64,000 nucleotides of DNA from Paenibacillus sp. J23TS9. Lineage in GTDB: Bacteria > Bacillota > Bacilli > Paenibacillales > Paenibacillaceae. How positions within the stretch are numbered: position 1 is the stretch's first letter; every line of letters starts with the position of its first letter. The position numbers were made by a program, and so were the translations under genes. Of the stretch, positions 1 to 8,741 are shown in pieces. Under the pieces are notes generated by a model that made no database searches, had not been told where the DNA came from, and was given only the letters and a program-made list of their open reading frames with translations. The stretch spans positions 645,836 through 709,835 of the forward strand of contig NZ_BOSG01000002.1 of assembly GCF_018403225.1 (NCBI RefSeq), written 5' to 3'.

Positions 1-697
1 TCATTTCATGGGAAGCCGTCTTCGTGATCATATCCTGAATTTCCTGCGGGTAATTGAAGCTCATCACCTGGAATCCCGTAATCGTCATCCCGTGGCCCAT
101 CACTTCCATATCGAGATCTTCGCGGATGCCTTTGGCAATCTCGAACGCATTCGCCTGCAGATTGAACATGTCCTTCCCTTCTTTGCTGATCCACTTCATC
201 AGCAGCTGGTCCAGCACAGCCGTGATCCGGAGCTTCAAATCCTCCACGAGATAGCTGTCTTTGATGCCCGCAATTTTATCGATTAACGTCACGTAATCAT
301 TCACTTTAAAGTTGAACGTGCCGTTGGCGCGGATCGGCATGCCGCCCGGCAGTTGAGGCGTCGGGATCAGCACCGGATTCTGCGTTCCCCATCTGACGGT
401 GAACTCTTTCGTGTTCACGAACAGAACTTCCACCCTCATGCCGCTGTTGAAGCCGAATTTAAACCCTTTTAGCGTGGAGAGAAACGGAATAATATCCGAA
501 TCAATATTGTACTCTCCTTCATCCTCGAAAATCCCTTCAATTTTGCCGTTATTCATGAAAATAGCGTCCTGGCCGGAACGGATGATCAATTTACTTCCTT
601 TTTTGATCTCCCGGTTGCTCCATTTCCAAAAGATCATGTCATCTCTGAACTCTTCCCATTCCACCACATTTGAAAATTGGTTCTTGAAAAATCCCAT
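1..697 (-). CDS. ydjI: SPFH-domain protein (YdjI-like), C-terminus cut by window edge
   Basis: The frame opens at the ATG at 697 and stays open to the window edge, giving 232 codons without the C-terminus. The protein begins MGFFKNQFSNVVEW and contains a beta-rich region with NPVLIPTPQLPGGMPIRANG, followed by a helical segment, the pattern of the SPFH/virion-core-like family to which B. subtilis YdjI belongs. It is the last gene of a four-gene minus-strand run, PspA / zinc-ribbon / TPM / SPFH, the same order as B. subtilis ydjF-ydjG-ydjH-ydjI. By family knowledge these proteins associate with the membrane during envelope stress; the molecular role here is inferred from that synteny. It starts about 20 bp after the TPM gene ends, with GGAAGGGTAGGG upstream as a possible ribosome binding site. 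Confidence 0.85.
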   Translation of the reverse strand, partial: MGFFKNQFSNVVEWEEFRDDMIFWKWSNREIKKGSKLIIRSGQDAIFMNNGKIEGIFEDEGEYNIDSDIIPFLSTLKGFKFGFNSGMRVEVLFVNTKEFTVRWGTQNPVLIPTPQLPGGMPIRANGTFNFKVNDYVTLIDKIAGIKDSYLVEDLKLRITAVLDQLLMKWISKEGKDMFNLQANAFEIAKGIREDLDMEVMGHGMTITGFQVMSFNYPQEIQDMITKTASHEM

Positions 698-718
698 AAC
701 TGTATCCCTACCCTTCCG

Positions 719-1507
719 TTAAAATGATCCTCTGCTGCCGCTATGCGAATGGCCGCCTTTAGTCGTGCCGCCACCGCCCGAGCCGCTGCCCGTGTTCTTT
801 TCGATTTTCCGCTTCGTTGTCGTTGTCCGAATATACCGGTCCTGGTGATCAAGGACTCCCGAAGTACTGGCATCCTCGTATGTCCGCCCGCTTACCGTAA
901 CGCGTCCGCCGGAGCGATATGCCATGATGCCGACAACAATGCCGCCAATCACCGCGGCGCCGCCTAATTGAAACCAGATATTAAAGAAAATATTGTCCGG
1001 ATTCACGCCCGGCTTGTAGCCCATATATTTGTAGGTTGTTTTAATATACTTTTCAAACGCAAGCTTGTAGTCGCCATCCGTTAAATCCGGTGTGATTTTT
1101 TCGCGTATCTTATCAAGCCTTCCATCATCCAAGTATTGCTTTGCTTTATAAAACCCGGCCAGATAGGTATCCCTGTGGTATAGGTCCAGCGTCAATATAA
1201 CAGCATTTCCGTGGGCCTTGTCGTACCCTGGGGCCTGCTCGTCATAGAAGTCCTCCGTCATTTCCTGGACATCCATACCTTCAGGGTTATTGGAAGTAAA
1301 AATGATGATGTCCGTTTCCCGCTTGGCTCCGTACTCGTGGGCCATGGCGTTCAGCTCGGACTTGTCTTCCTGGCTGAGCAGCCCAGCTTCATCATAAATC
1401 AGCTGGTTATCATTCGCTGCATGCGCCATTTGAAAAGGAAAAACGAGATAAGCCGCGAAAATGATCAAAATAGTCAGCAGGCTCCATAAGGCACGATGTC
1501 TTTTCAC
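719..1507 (-). CDS. ydjH: TPM-domain secreted/membrane protein (YdjH/YgcG-like)
   Basis: A 262-residue protein is read from the GTG at 1507. That start is preferred over an upstream one because GGGGGGAGG lies 6 nt before it and because the GTG overlaps the stop of the upstream zinc-ribbon gene (GTGA), so translation is coupled. Residues 1-30 form a signal peptide (KRHRALWS then a hydrophobic run ending near QMAHAA). Residues about 35-160 form a TPM domain (YDEAGLLSQEDKSELNAMA...). A transmembrane helix follows near residue 180-200, and the tail is Gly/Ser/His-rich, ending GGHSHSGSRGSF. TPM domains are membrane-facing modules in stress or photosystem-repair proteins. Here the gene sits in a PspA operon, so a role in envelope maintenance is inferred. 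Confidence 0.88.
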   Translation of the reverse strand: MKRHRALWSLLTILIIFAAYLVFPFQMAHAANDNQLIYDEAGLLSQEDKSELNAMAHEYGAKRETDIIIFTSNNPEGMDVQEMTEDFYDEQAPGYDKAHGNAVILTLDLYHRDTYLAGFYKAKQYLDDGRLDKIREKITPDLTDGDYKLAFEKYIKTTYKYMGYKPGVNPDNIFFNIWFQLGGAAVIGGIVVGIMAYRSGGRVTVSGRTYEDASTSGVLDHQDRYIRTTTTKRKIEKNTGSGSGGGGTTKGGHSHSGSRGSF

Positions 1508-2535
1508 AAAAAACCTCCCCCCATCATCCATGAAATCAGCTTCAATGACAGGAAAGAAACCCCGAAGATTCCTGCGAACCACGCCGCCACCTTCGCCTTG
1601 CTGATCGGAGGCTTACCCACGACTTTGCCCGTCTGGCCGTTCATGGCAAACGCATAATTGGATTTACGGAAGTCATAGTGGACCATCCATACAGGGAGCA
1701 GGCAATAATCCGCTTGTTTGGACTCGGTATCGATCTGCTTATCGGTGTAGCTGACAGCGGTGTACCCCGAAACGGTTGAAGCGATATAAGCCTCGATGAA
1801 TTCCCTGATCTTATCCTTCGCCCGCGGAAAAAGACTCTCGTCGTCATAACTGTATTTCTCCGCATTGTAACCAGCGAGATACGGCGATTTAAATTCCTTG
1901 AGGCGCTCATAGGGAAATGGCTCCAATTTATCCATCAATCCATCATTCATTTTTTCCGATGCATCGATCGGCACCTTCACGTAATTCAAGCGAATTTTCC
2001 GGTAGATGTCAAAATGCTGCGTTTCGGTATACTCGTAGTCACCGCTCGTGTACATTCTCACTTTGGTGGCATGGCCATGTACCTCTACATGATTATGTAA
2101 TTCATATAACCAGAAGGGCACGTACATTCCGGTGATGCCCTTGATCCGATCGGCGGACATAAATCCGCTTGGCGTCAGAAGGCCATTCCTGCACCATTTC
2201 TTGAAAGCCTTCACTGCTTCTTCCTTGCTTACGGCAAAGGGAATGACCATCGCCGGTGCCAGCTTTCCGGTCAGCCGGTCGCCGAGAACCACCGCGGAAC
2301 CGCAAAAACTGCAGGTCGTCGCGCTTGTCTCAGGATCGGTCAAAATGACGGCTCCGCAGCTTGTGCAATGATATTCCTGAGTCTTATCCTCTGAAAAATC
2401 CTGCTGCTCCAGAGGATCGGGGATTTGCTCAATATTGTCTTTTCTTCCGCAGCTGGGGCAGGACAGCATTCCTGTCGCACTGTCAAAGACCATGCCGCTG
2501 CCGCAGTTTGGACATTTGTATTCGATAACCGGCAT
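1504..2535 (-). CDS. ydjG: Zinc-ribbon membrane protein (YdjG-like)
   Basis: This 343-residue protein begins with tandem zinc ribbons: CPNCGS near residue 8, CPSCGR near 26, CTSCGA near 57 and CSFCGS near 75, that is four CxxC pairs able to bind two zinc ions. The middle is a soluble domain with many aromatic residues, and the C-terminus has a hydrophobic segment (about 318-340) that would anchor it in the membrane. It is the homologue by position and motif of B. subtilis YdjG, annotated as a TFIIB-type zinc-ribbon protein. It lies between the PspA gene (27 bp upstream) and the TPM gene (4-bp overlap), so the three are co-transcribed. The biochemical function is not known. Confidence 0.87.
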   Translation of the reverse strand: MPVIEYKCPNCGSGMVFDSATGMLSCPSCGRKDNIEQIPDPLEQQDFSEDKTQEYHCTSCGAVILTDPETSATTCSFCGSAVVLGDRLTGKLAPAMVIPFAVSKEEAVKAFKKWCRNGLLTPSGFMSADRIKGITGMYVPFWLYELHNHVEVHGHATKVRMYTSGDYEYTETQHFDIYRKIRLNYVKVPIDASEKMNDGLMDKLEPFPYERLKEFKSPYLAGYNAEKYSYDDESLFPRAKDKIREFIEAYIASTVSGYTAVSYTDKQIDTESKQADYCLLPVWMVHYDFRKSNYAFAMNGQTGKVVGKPPISKAKVAAWFAGIFGVSFLSLKLISWMMGGGFL

Positions 2536-2562
2536 CTGCTCACCTCAATCAAAAGAAACTGA

Positions 2563-3270
2563 TTAATCCTTCTTATTCATTTTTGCTTTGATTGCCGCCA
2601 ATTCATCTTCGGCATGGGTAGTCGCGTCCGTGTTTGCATCCGTTTGTTTGTTCGAATCCTTCTCGAGCTGCGCGATCAGCTCATCCAAATCGTCTTCTTT
2701 TTTTCCTGCCCGGAGTTCGGCCAGAGCCTCCGCCTCGTTCAGCGCCTGGTTCGCTTTTTCTTCCATAGCATTAAATGAGGAGGAGACTCTCCCTGAGGAC
2801 GAGCCGCCCGAATTCATGCCTTGCTGCAGCTTCGCAGCGGCCATCTTGCCTTTCAGATCCAAGCGCCGCGCTTCCAGCTGTCCGAGATCCGACACCAGCT
2901 TATCCTGCATTTGCTGCATTCTTGCGGCATTGGAGGAAGCTTGGTCGTAGGCCGTTTGCAGCTCGCTTTGCTTCCCGGCCAGCTTCACCTTTTTCTCCAG
3001 GAATTTTCGGGCTTCCCCCTCATTCCCCGCTTCAACCGACTTCTCGGCATACCGCTGCAGCTTTCTGATCTCGTCCTCGCACTCATCCAGCGCTGCCCTT
3101 GCCCTGCGCTCATTAGAGAGCAGCGAAGCCGTCTCTGCTTTAACCGCTCCCAGATCCTTGTTCAAGTTTCGCATATATTCATCAATGGTCTTTTCCGGAT
3201 CTTCCGTCCGTTCCATCAACGAGTTGATATTGACCTTCATCACATCCATAAACCTCGATAAGATTCCCAT
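2563..3270 (-). CDS. pspA: PspA/IM30 family phage-shock protein
   Basis: A 235-residue, almost entirely helical, charged protein beginning MGILSRFMDVMKVNINSLM, the classic PspA/IM30/Vipp1 start with its amphipathic membrane-binding first helix. Heptad-rich coiled coil follows (about 25-190) with the conserved EDPEKTIDEYM stretch, and the tail is acidic. The start at 3270 is chosen because AGGAGG sits 9 nt upstream; a start seven codons further upstream has no such site. PspA oligomers bind stressed membranes and limit proton leakage. The gene heads the operon and is preceded by a SigW-like promoter, matching the sigma-W-controlled ydjFGHI (pspA) operon of Bacillus subtilis. Confidence 0.93.
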   Translation of the reverse strand: MGILSRFMDVMKVNINSLMERTEDPEKTIDEYMRNLNKDLGAVKAETASLLSNERRARAALDECEDEIRKLQRYAEKSVEAGNEGEARKFLEKKVKLAGKQSELQTAYDQASSNAARMQQMQDKLVSDLGQLEARRLDLKGKMAAAKLQQGMNSGGSSSGRVSSSFNAMEEKANQALNEAEALAELRAGKKEDDLDELIAQLEKDSNKQTDANTDATTHAEDELAAIKAKMNKKD

Positions 3271-3307
3271 GATGAGCTGCCTCCTCGACATTTCCGTTTA
3301 TCCTATA

Positions 3308-3335
3308 ATACCGTAATTTCAGGGGAAAGGTTTCA
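3308..3335 (-). promoter_or_regulatory. ECF (SigW-like) promoter of the pspA operon
   Basis: On the minus strand a perfect TGAAAC -35 element (3330-3335) is followed after 16 nt by CGGTAT (about 3308-3313). TGAAAC with a 16-nt spacer and a CG-type -10 is the extracytoplasmic-function sigma pattern, SigW in Bacilli. The last element deviates from CGTA. It lies about 40 bp before the pspA start, and the SigW dependence of the homologous B. subtilis operon supports it. Confidence 0.6.
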
Positions 3336-3752
3336 TTTGAGAAAGATCAAAGTGAAATCTGGAAGCACACTTGCTTATACTCGCTCCGGGCTGCTAACTT
3401 CATTTTCGGCCGCAGTTCGGGCAAATGCCTGCTCAGAATCGCATTCATTCCCATCATCGATCCTAATAGGAAGTATTCTCTTGTTCCCACATAAAATGTT
3501 CCAGCAAATTTTCTTTATATTCCATTGTTTGAAGAAACTAGGGCCACCCTAATAATACATCAGAATCAGGAAAAACGATTCATTTTTTAGTGTTTGTCTT
3601 AGTTCATTTTCAAATTCCGCAAATCGGTGTAGATCAGCAGCAAGCCGCGTAAAGATTGCCCGAATTGATGCCACATTCCGGAAGATTCATAGGCAAATAT
3701 AGGTGACAGGCCTTCTCACCTATTCATATGCTGATTAAGGAATGGGGGGAGT
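3336..3752. other. Intergenic region, no gene supported
   Basis: About 415 bp between the divergent pspA operon and the YheC/D gene. It holds the upstream promoter DNA of pspA at its left edge and AT-rich sequence. The small open frames here lack ribosome binding sites and any recognisable protein features. A start-proximal GGGGGGAG at about 3744 serves the gene at 3753. Confidence 0.5.
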
Positions 3753-4511
3753 ATGATGAAATACAAAAGCACGTCGATTAAAAGTAAATGGACGAAAACC
3801 AAATGGCTCTTGCAGCACCCGGTTTTAAGCAAGCATATTCCATCAACCATGCAATTTAATAAACAACATTTAGAATCCATGCTTTCTGCGTATTCTACAG
3901 TCTATTTCAAACCTACCACTGGCTCAGGCGGGGCCCGTATTATTCGGATTAAAAGGAATGCCAGCGGATATCAAACACAATACAACACAGTCAAAGAAAA
4001 CCATTCTACCCTTGATCATTTATATGATCATCTGAATCGTTTCTCCAAGCGCCGGTCCTTTTTGCTGCAGAAAGGGATCCATCTGGCCAAGACGAACGGC
4101 AAGCCTTTTGACATAAGAGTCATGGTTCAGAAAACGAACAGCGGTAAATGGGAAAGCACGGGTGTTTTCATGAAAATAGCAAATAGCGGCAAAATCGTCA
4201 CCAATTATAATCAAGGCGGGAGGATCGGATACTTCCGTCCTGCACTGTCTGGAGCAGGCTTCGATACCACCTCGATAAATAACATAGAAGCCGAATTAAA
4301 GCGGATGGGCGTCTCCGTCGGAAAACACTTTGATCGTTATCTCAAGGGCTTCAAAGAGCTAGGGCTCGATGTAGCCTTGGATTCCAAAAGAAAACTTTGG
4401 ATTCTCGAGGTGAATACGAGGCCTCAAATTTATCCATTGTTAAATTTGAAGGACCGGAAACTGTATCAGCGAGTCCTATCCTATGGGAAGCAGTATGGGA
4501 GAAAGAAGTGA
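3753..4511 (+). CDS. YheC/YheD-family ATP-grasp protein (spore coat associated), short form
   Basis: A 252-residue protein of the YheC/D family of endospore coat-associated proteins, which share an ATP-grasp fold. Visible landmarks are the early VYFKPTTGSGGARIIRI strand-glycine loop, FDIRVMVQK near residue 117, and the terminal LEVNTRPQIYPL motif, which places a Glu and an Asn at the usual ATP-grasp metal site. It is shorter than the typical ~350-450-residue members because the N-terminal domain is missing, and this short form is common in Paenibacillus. GGGGGGAG precedes tandem ATGs at 3753 and 3756, either of which could serve. A strong bidirectional terminator follows at 4528. The substrate is unknown. 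Confidence 0.82.
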   Translation: MMKYKSTSIKSKWTKTKWLLQHPVLSKHIPSTMQFNKQHLESMLSAYSTVYFKPTTGSGGARIIRIKRNASGYQTQYNTVKENHSTLDHLYDHLNRFSKRRSFLLQKGIHLAKTNGKPFDIRVMVQKTNSGKWESTGVFMKIANSGKIVTNYNQGGRIGYFRPALSGAGFDTTSINNIEAELKRMGVSVGKHFDRYLKGFKELGLDVALDSKRKLWILEVNTRPQIYPLLNLKDRKLYQRVLSYGKQYGRKK

Positions 4512-4527
4512 ACTAGCGAGCAAGCCG

Positions 4528-4558
4528 AAAAGGCCACCCATATGCCGGGCGGCCTTTT
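4528..4558. terminator. Bidirectional rho-independent terminator
   Basis: AAAAGGCC (4528-4535) pairs with GGCCTTTT (4551-4558), extended by CCC/GGG inside the stem. A-tract and T-tract flanks on both sides let it end both the YheC/D gene and the convergent GH3 gene. Confidence 0.8.
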
Positions 4559-4579
4559 CAGTTTACTTCCGTTTTACAT

Positions 4580-7366
4580 TTAAACTTTCTTAAACTCAAT
4601 CCAGTCGATTTGCAATCCTGGTTTGACGAAATCCAGCTTCAGTTCATAAAGACCTGCTTCAAGCTTGATTTTAACAAGCTTCTGCTTGATCCATCTGCCG
4701 TCCGTACCGTTCGTTTGAATGGTCGTCATCGACTCATCGTTCAGCGTCACGTTGCATGCGCTTTGCGCAAGTTCGGATTCTGGAGACATGATGCGGACAA
4801 TGATCCGGTACTCGCCGGCCTGATCCACCTTCACAACTGTCGTTCCGGCTGCAGCAGGCTTCACCTGGGCGTTATCGGACAAGGCTTGCGCTTCTGTTAC
4901 CGGGAGGGACGGATCACCCGTGAATGTGGCAACCGCCTCTTCAATCACCTGTTTGCGGGAGAAAACAGGCGCGTGCATTATAAATTCGCAAATGTTGATG
5001 GCGCTGCGCTGCAGTTCTCCGCGAGTCAGCGTACCGTTTGCCAGGGATTCCAGCGTATTATCATCCCACGCGTTGATTTCCGCGCCATAGTTCATGACCA
5101 CCATGTACAGATCGTTTTGCGCGCGGACCATCCAATTTGTATTTTCCCGGTCCGCAGGGCCTCCGTTCACCACGTCATTCATAATGGCCCACCAGTCCGT
5201 CATCACGATGCCTTTGAATCCCCATTCTCCGCGAAGGATCGTGGTGTTCAAATCATAGTTTGACGCGGCCCAGTGTCCATTCACCGGATTGTAGGAGGTC
5301 ATAATGGAGTTCGCTCCACCCTCTTTTACCGCGATTTCGAAGCCCTTCAGATAAATTTCCCGCAAGGCGCGCTCCGAGACGATAGCATCGACTTTGCTGC
5401 GATACTGCTCCTGGTTGTTGCAGGCAAAATGCTTCAGCGTCGCGTTCGAGCCGCCCTTCATGATCCCGCGCGTGCAGGCGGCAGCGAATGCCCCGGAAAC
5501 GAGCGGATCCTCGGAAAAATATTCAAAGTTTCGGCCGTTAAGCGGACTGCGGCGAATGTTGAGCCCGGGTCCTAGCAGTGCATCCACATGGTAGCCAAGC
5601 AGCTCGCGGCCTTCCAGGACATACAGCTCTTCAACGAGCTCCGTGTTCCAGGTAGCTGCAAGCAGCGTGCCGATCGCAACCTGTGTCGCCTTCTGTCCGC
5701 TGTCCATGCGGATCCCGGATGGGCCGTCAGCCGTGCATGCCACCGGAATGCCGTAATGAAGCAGATTATCGCTGACCCCACCGAAGGCAGATGCCGTACC
5801 CGGGGTCACCAGCGGACTGCTCATGCCTTCTCCTCGGACGATGACCGCCAGATCTTGATCGCTAAGCTGCGCGATAAAGGTCTCCATGTTGACCTTTCCT
5901 TCATGCACGTCTCGCAATTTGTAGCCCTGATCGCCGGTTTGCGGAAGCGTCTTCGGCAGATTTTTTTCAATCCGATCCGCCATCGAAATGCTGCGCGTCG
6001 GCACCTCCGCATAGGTCAATTCATATGAGCCGTCTTCCTTACGGACACCCGGCTTCATTCGCTTAAAGCTTTCGGTCGGCGCCATTGCCTCCTGCAGCTG
6101 CTTCACGACTTTAAGTTCTTCCACGACGTAACCGTCCTGTGCTTCGACGCCGATTTCCACGAGATCTCGGACGCTGCTTCCTGCAAACAAGCGGTACGTC
6201 CCGGCTTCTAGTACATATGCGGAAGGATGTCCCGTTACGCCGGCGTCATCATAAGAGGCCATGGCATGTGCCGGGAAGCTTATCGTAAGATGCTGCGATT
6301 CACCCGGCTGCAGTTCCTTGGTCTTGCCGAATGCGGCCAGTGCTTTGGCCGGTTGGCCCAGCATCCCTTGCGGCGCTGCCGCATAGATCTGGACGACCTC
6401 TTTTCCGGCATAAGTGGTTCCGATATTTTTAACCGTTACCCCGACTTCAAGATACTCTTCTCCGTCCTTGGTGACTCGTTTGGCTTCCTCCGGCGATAGG
6501 CTAAATCCGGTATAGGACAAGCCGTAACCGAATTCGAACTGAACCTTATCCGGACAAAACGTCTCGAAGTAGCGGTATCCTACGTATATATCTTCCTCAT
6601 AAAAATTTTTAAATTCATTGCCGTAATTGCGGGTCGACGGATAGTCTTCAATGGAATAAGCGATCGTATCCGTTAATTTGCCGCTCGGTGTCACTTCTCC
6701 AACCAGGACGTCGGCAATCGCGCTGCCGCCTTCCATGCCGCCCTGCCAAGAGTAGATGACACATGGAATCGGGTTCACGTAACTCTCATCGTTCAACCAG
6801 CTCATGTCGATAATGTTGGATACATTCAGCACAACGACGGTCTGCTCAAAATGAGCCGTCACCTGCTTCAGCATCGCTTTTTCTTCGGCCGTTAACAGAT
6901 AGCTGCCCGGCTCATTTGCGTTATCCTGGTCCTCACCCGCCGTGCGTCCGATGACCACGATCGCCTTGGTGGAGATTTTTCTGGCTTCGGCCACCAGCTC
7001 ATCGATCAAAGGCATTTCCTTTTGGTGCCACGGCTCTGCCGCCCAGCCGCCTCCGCCGTTATCGAAAGGATTTTGTTCAATCCATTGTTCATACACAGCC
7101 GCTAACTCTTCATTGACGATCATGTTTCTTTTGCTGCGCAGACCGTCCAGCAGATTGGTCGTATGCGTAACATGGACACTGCCTCCCGAACCTGTACCGC
7201 TGCGATAATAATTCACCTGCGTTCTGCCAAAAACTGAAACGTTTTCGGTTTGCTTAATGGGGAGAACATTCCCTTCATTTTTTAACAGTACGGCACCTTC
7301 TGCGGCTACCTTTCTGCTGAATTCGGAAAATCCTTCTAATGGGGCTCCAAATTTTTGTGTGCTCAA
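4580..7366 (-). CDS. Circularly permuted GH3 beta-glycosidase with C-terminal carbohydrate-binding-like domain
   Basis: A 928-residue glycoside hydrolase family 3 enzyme read from a TTG at 7366, chosen for its CAGGAGGG site at proper spacing. Domains run in permuted order. The GH3 C-domain (alpha/beta sandwich: GAVLLKNEGNVLPI, VVIGRTAGEDQDN) comes first at about 15-220, then a fibronectin-III-like domain at about 280-370. The catalytic TIM barrel follows (about 490-800) with KHFACNNQEQYRSK, FEYFSEDPLVSGAFAAA and the nucleophile Asp in GIVMTDWW near residue 725. The last ~110 residues look like a CBM6/galactose-binding fold (AGEYRIIVRI...LKLDFVKPGLQIDWIEF). No signal peptide is seen, so it acts in the cytoplasm on imported oligosaccharides. 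Exact specificity (glucosidase, xylosidase or other) cannot be told. Confidence 0.9.
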   Translation of the reverse strand: MSTQKFGAPLEGFSEFSRKVAAEGAVLLKNEGNVLPIKQTENVSVFGRTQVNYYRSGTGSGGSVHVTHTTNLLDGLRSKRNMIVNEELAAVYEQWIEQNPFDNGGGGWAAEPWHQKEMPLIDELVAEARKISTKAIVVIGRTAGEDQDNANEPGSYLLTAEEKAMLKQVTAHFEQTVVVLNVSNIIDMSWLNDESYVNPIPCVIYSWQGGMEGGSAIADVLVGEVTPSGKLTDTIAYSIEDYPSTRNYGNEFKNFYEEDIYVGYRYFETFCPDKVQFEFGYGLSYTGFSLSPEEAKRVTKDGEEYLEVGVTVKNIGTTYAGKEVVQIYAAAPQGMLGQPAKALAAFGKTKELQPGESQHLTISFPAHAMASYDDAGVTGHPSAYVLEAGTYRLFAGSSVRDLVEIGVEAQDGYVVEELKVVKQLQEAMAPTESFKRMKPGVRKEDGSYELTYAEVPTRSISMADRIEKNLPKTLPQTGDQGYKLRDVHEGKVNMETFIAQLSDQDLAVIVRGEGMSSPLVTPGTASAFGGVSDNLLHYGIPVACTADGPSGIRMDSGQKATQVAIGTLLAATWNTELVEELYVLEGRELLGYHVDALLGPGLNIRRSPLNGRNFEYFSEDPLVSGAFAAACTRGIMKGGSNATLKHFACNNQEQYRSKVDAIVSERALREIYLKGFEIAVKEGGANSIMTSYNPVNGHWAASNYDLNTTILRGEWGFKGIVMTDWWAIMNDVVNGGPADRENTNWMVRAQNDLYMVVMNYGAEINAWDDNTLESLANGTLTRGELQRSAINICEFIMHAPVFSRKQVIEEAVATFTGDPSLPVTEAQALSDNAQVKPAAAGTTVVKVDQAGEYRIIVRIMSPESELAQSACNVTLNDESMTTIQTNGTDGRWIKQKLVKIKLEAGLYELKLDFVKPGLQIDWIEFKKV

Positions 7367-7380
7367 AGTATTCCCTCCTG

Positions 7381-7735
7381 GTTGAATGTCTCTAATCTCT
7401 ATATATTTAAAAGCTATGTAAAAAAAGGCCATGGACGACTTTCGCATTCCTGTATGTTTCTCCATATGAAAAGGAATATAGGACGTCAAACCATCTTGTA
7501 TATCAAAGCATCAGTAAATCGTGTGACAGCAAACTTTGAATCCAATTTATATAGTATCATAGCAACAGATTGTACAGAAGCAAATAAAATCGGTTACAAA
7601 TTCTATCTCCTCCAGGGAAAATAGACCTGTCTGATTCGGACTCTCTGTGTGGATCCCCATTTTTTTCATGAAAATATAAACCGGGCTGTAACGAATACAG
7701 CCATTTTCGGATATATCGCTTAAGGAGGTGAATGA
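7381..7735. other. Divergent intergenic region between GH3 and sigma-factor genes
   Basis: About 355 bp carrying the upstream regions of both flanking genes. At the right end are a GGCTGTA/TACAGCC inverted repeat and an ECF-type promoter (described separately). Nothing else is recognisable. Open frames crossing it lack ribosome binding sites. Confidence 0.5.
7687..7713 (+). promoter_or_regulatory. Putative autoregulatory ECF promoter with palindrome
   Basis: TGTAAC (7687-7692) and CGGATA (7708-7713) are 15 nt apart, a typical ECF -35/-10 pair, ending 22 bp before the sigma-factor ATG. The -35 overlaps the palindrome GGCTGTAacgaaTACAGCC (7684-7702). ECF genes usually transcribe themselves from such promoters. 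This is inferred from motif and position. Confidence 0.45.
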
Positions 7736-8479
7736 ATGCAGGACACCGAGGAACTCTACAGGGAATATTCGACGCAAGTATATAAGTTCGTGTTCAGTTT
7801 GTGTCATAGCCACTTGCTGGCGGAAGAGATCACCCAGGAAACCTTTTATAGAGCCGTAAAGTCCATACATAGATACGACGGAACCTGCAAGGTGTATGTC
7901 TGGCTGTGTCAAATTGCCAAGCATGTGTGGTATCAGGAACTGGCTAAGCAAAAAAAGAGAAAAGACGACGCCTTCATAGACACGCCCTTAGTCGATCCGG
8001 TTTCCCCGGAGTCTCAGTTCATCCTGGCTCAAAATAAAATGGAATTATATAAGCAGCTTCATTCCCTAGAACCCAATACCAAAGAAGTCATGTACCTGCG
8101 CATGACCGGCGAATTCAGCTTTCGGGAGATTGGCGAAATTCTTGGAAGGGACGAAACGTGGGCAAGAGTGACCTTTTACCGCGGAATGCCGCCAGTATTA
8201 CCAGCAGATGACGGAGCCGCTCGATTCGAGCCTACCCATCCTAGCTGCGGAAGAAGTAGAGAAACTCGATTACCTCAAAAAAGTGAGAAAAAAGAACAAA
8301 CAGACGCTCATCCTTTCCATTTTTGCCGTACTTGTGCTGGTCATGGCCGTCATCGGACTTTTTGCCATCGGTCTACCGGTGTCCTCCAAGGATGTAAAAA
8401 TATCTTATCAGAATGTCAACGATCGTTTAGAAGTTCATTTAACGCTGGAAAACGGCAAGGATTTGATATTCTCGAATAA
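7736..8479 (+). pseudogene. ECF RNA polymerase sigma factor fused out of frame into its anti-sigma gene
   Basis: The frame begins after a perfect AAGGAGGTGA and encodes an ECF sigma factor: region 2 (YKFVFSLCHSHLLAEEITQETFYRAV), a short linker and region 4 with the helix-turn-helix MTGEFSFREIGEILGRDETWARVTFYRG. Just after FYRG (about 8184) the normal sigma C-terminus is missing. The DNA continues as the 3' part of the adjacent anti-sigma gene, read in the wrong frame for another ~95 residues (to 8479). The natural sigma protein would end about 10-15 residues beyond FYRG. So sigma domains 2 and 4 are nearly intact but carry an aberrant tail, and the regulator is damaged. A sequencing or assembly error is the alternative. 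Confidence 0.75.
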
Positions 8480-8690
8480 AAGCAAATTCATTTATGATGA
8501 ACATCATAACGTTGTAGGATATGAGACTCGTTACATACCGAAAGGCGTATTCCACAATCCGTTCGATGATGTAGGAAAGGAGATAATGCTGGGGATGCAA
8601 AATCAAGCCTCATCAGATTATAAGAGTACCTTCATTCTGGAGTTTAAAGATAAAACGATGACGTTTGTGGATGGAAATTTGGTTGAGTGA
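8172..8690 (+). pseudogene. Anti-sigma factor remnant lacking its zinc-finger anti-sigma domain
   Basis: In the frame +1 to the sigma gene the DNA reads TAECRQYYQQMTEPLDSS..., the typical end of the zf-HC2 anti-sigma zinc finger (CxxC followed by R-Y-Y-Q-Q), then a helical linker (YLKKVRKKNKQ), one transmembrane helix (TLILSIFAVLVLVMAVIGLF, roughly) and an extracellular domain ending near 8690. Everything N-terminal to the second half of the zinc finger is gone, and an in-frame TGA at 8169-8171 lies just before the junction. The only in-frame ATG (8208) has no ribosome binding site. The membrane and outer domains therefore survive as sequence but probably not as a functional sigma inhibitor. 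A terminator hairpin follows at 8701. Confidence 0.7.
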
Positions 8691-8700
8691 CATTCTGACC

Positions 8701-8741
8701 AACCAGTCTTCGGAAACTGATCCGATGGCTGGTTATTTTTT
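8701..8741 (+). terminator. Rho-independent terminator after the sigma/anti-sigma locus
   Basis: AACCAG...CGGA pairs with TCCG...CTGGTT and is followed by ATTTTTTATTTT. Confidence 0.7.

Noticed and set aside
3337..3552. 71-codon plus-strand frame upstream of pspA
   Set aside because: It starts with a non-standard initiation codon without a ribosome binding site and overlaps the SigW-like promoter.
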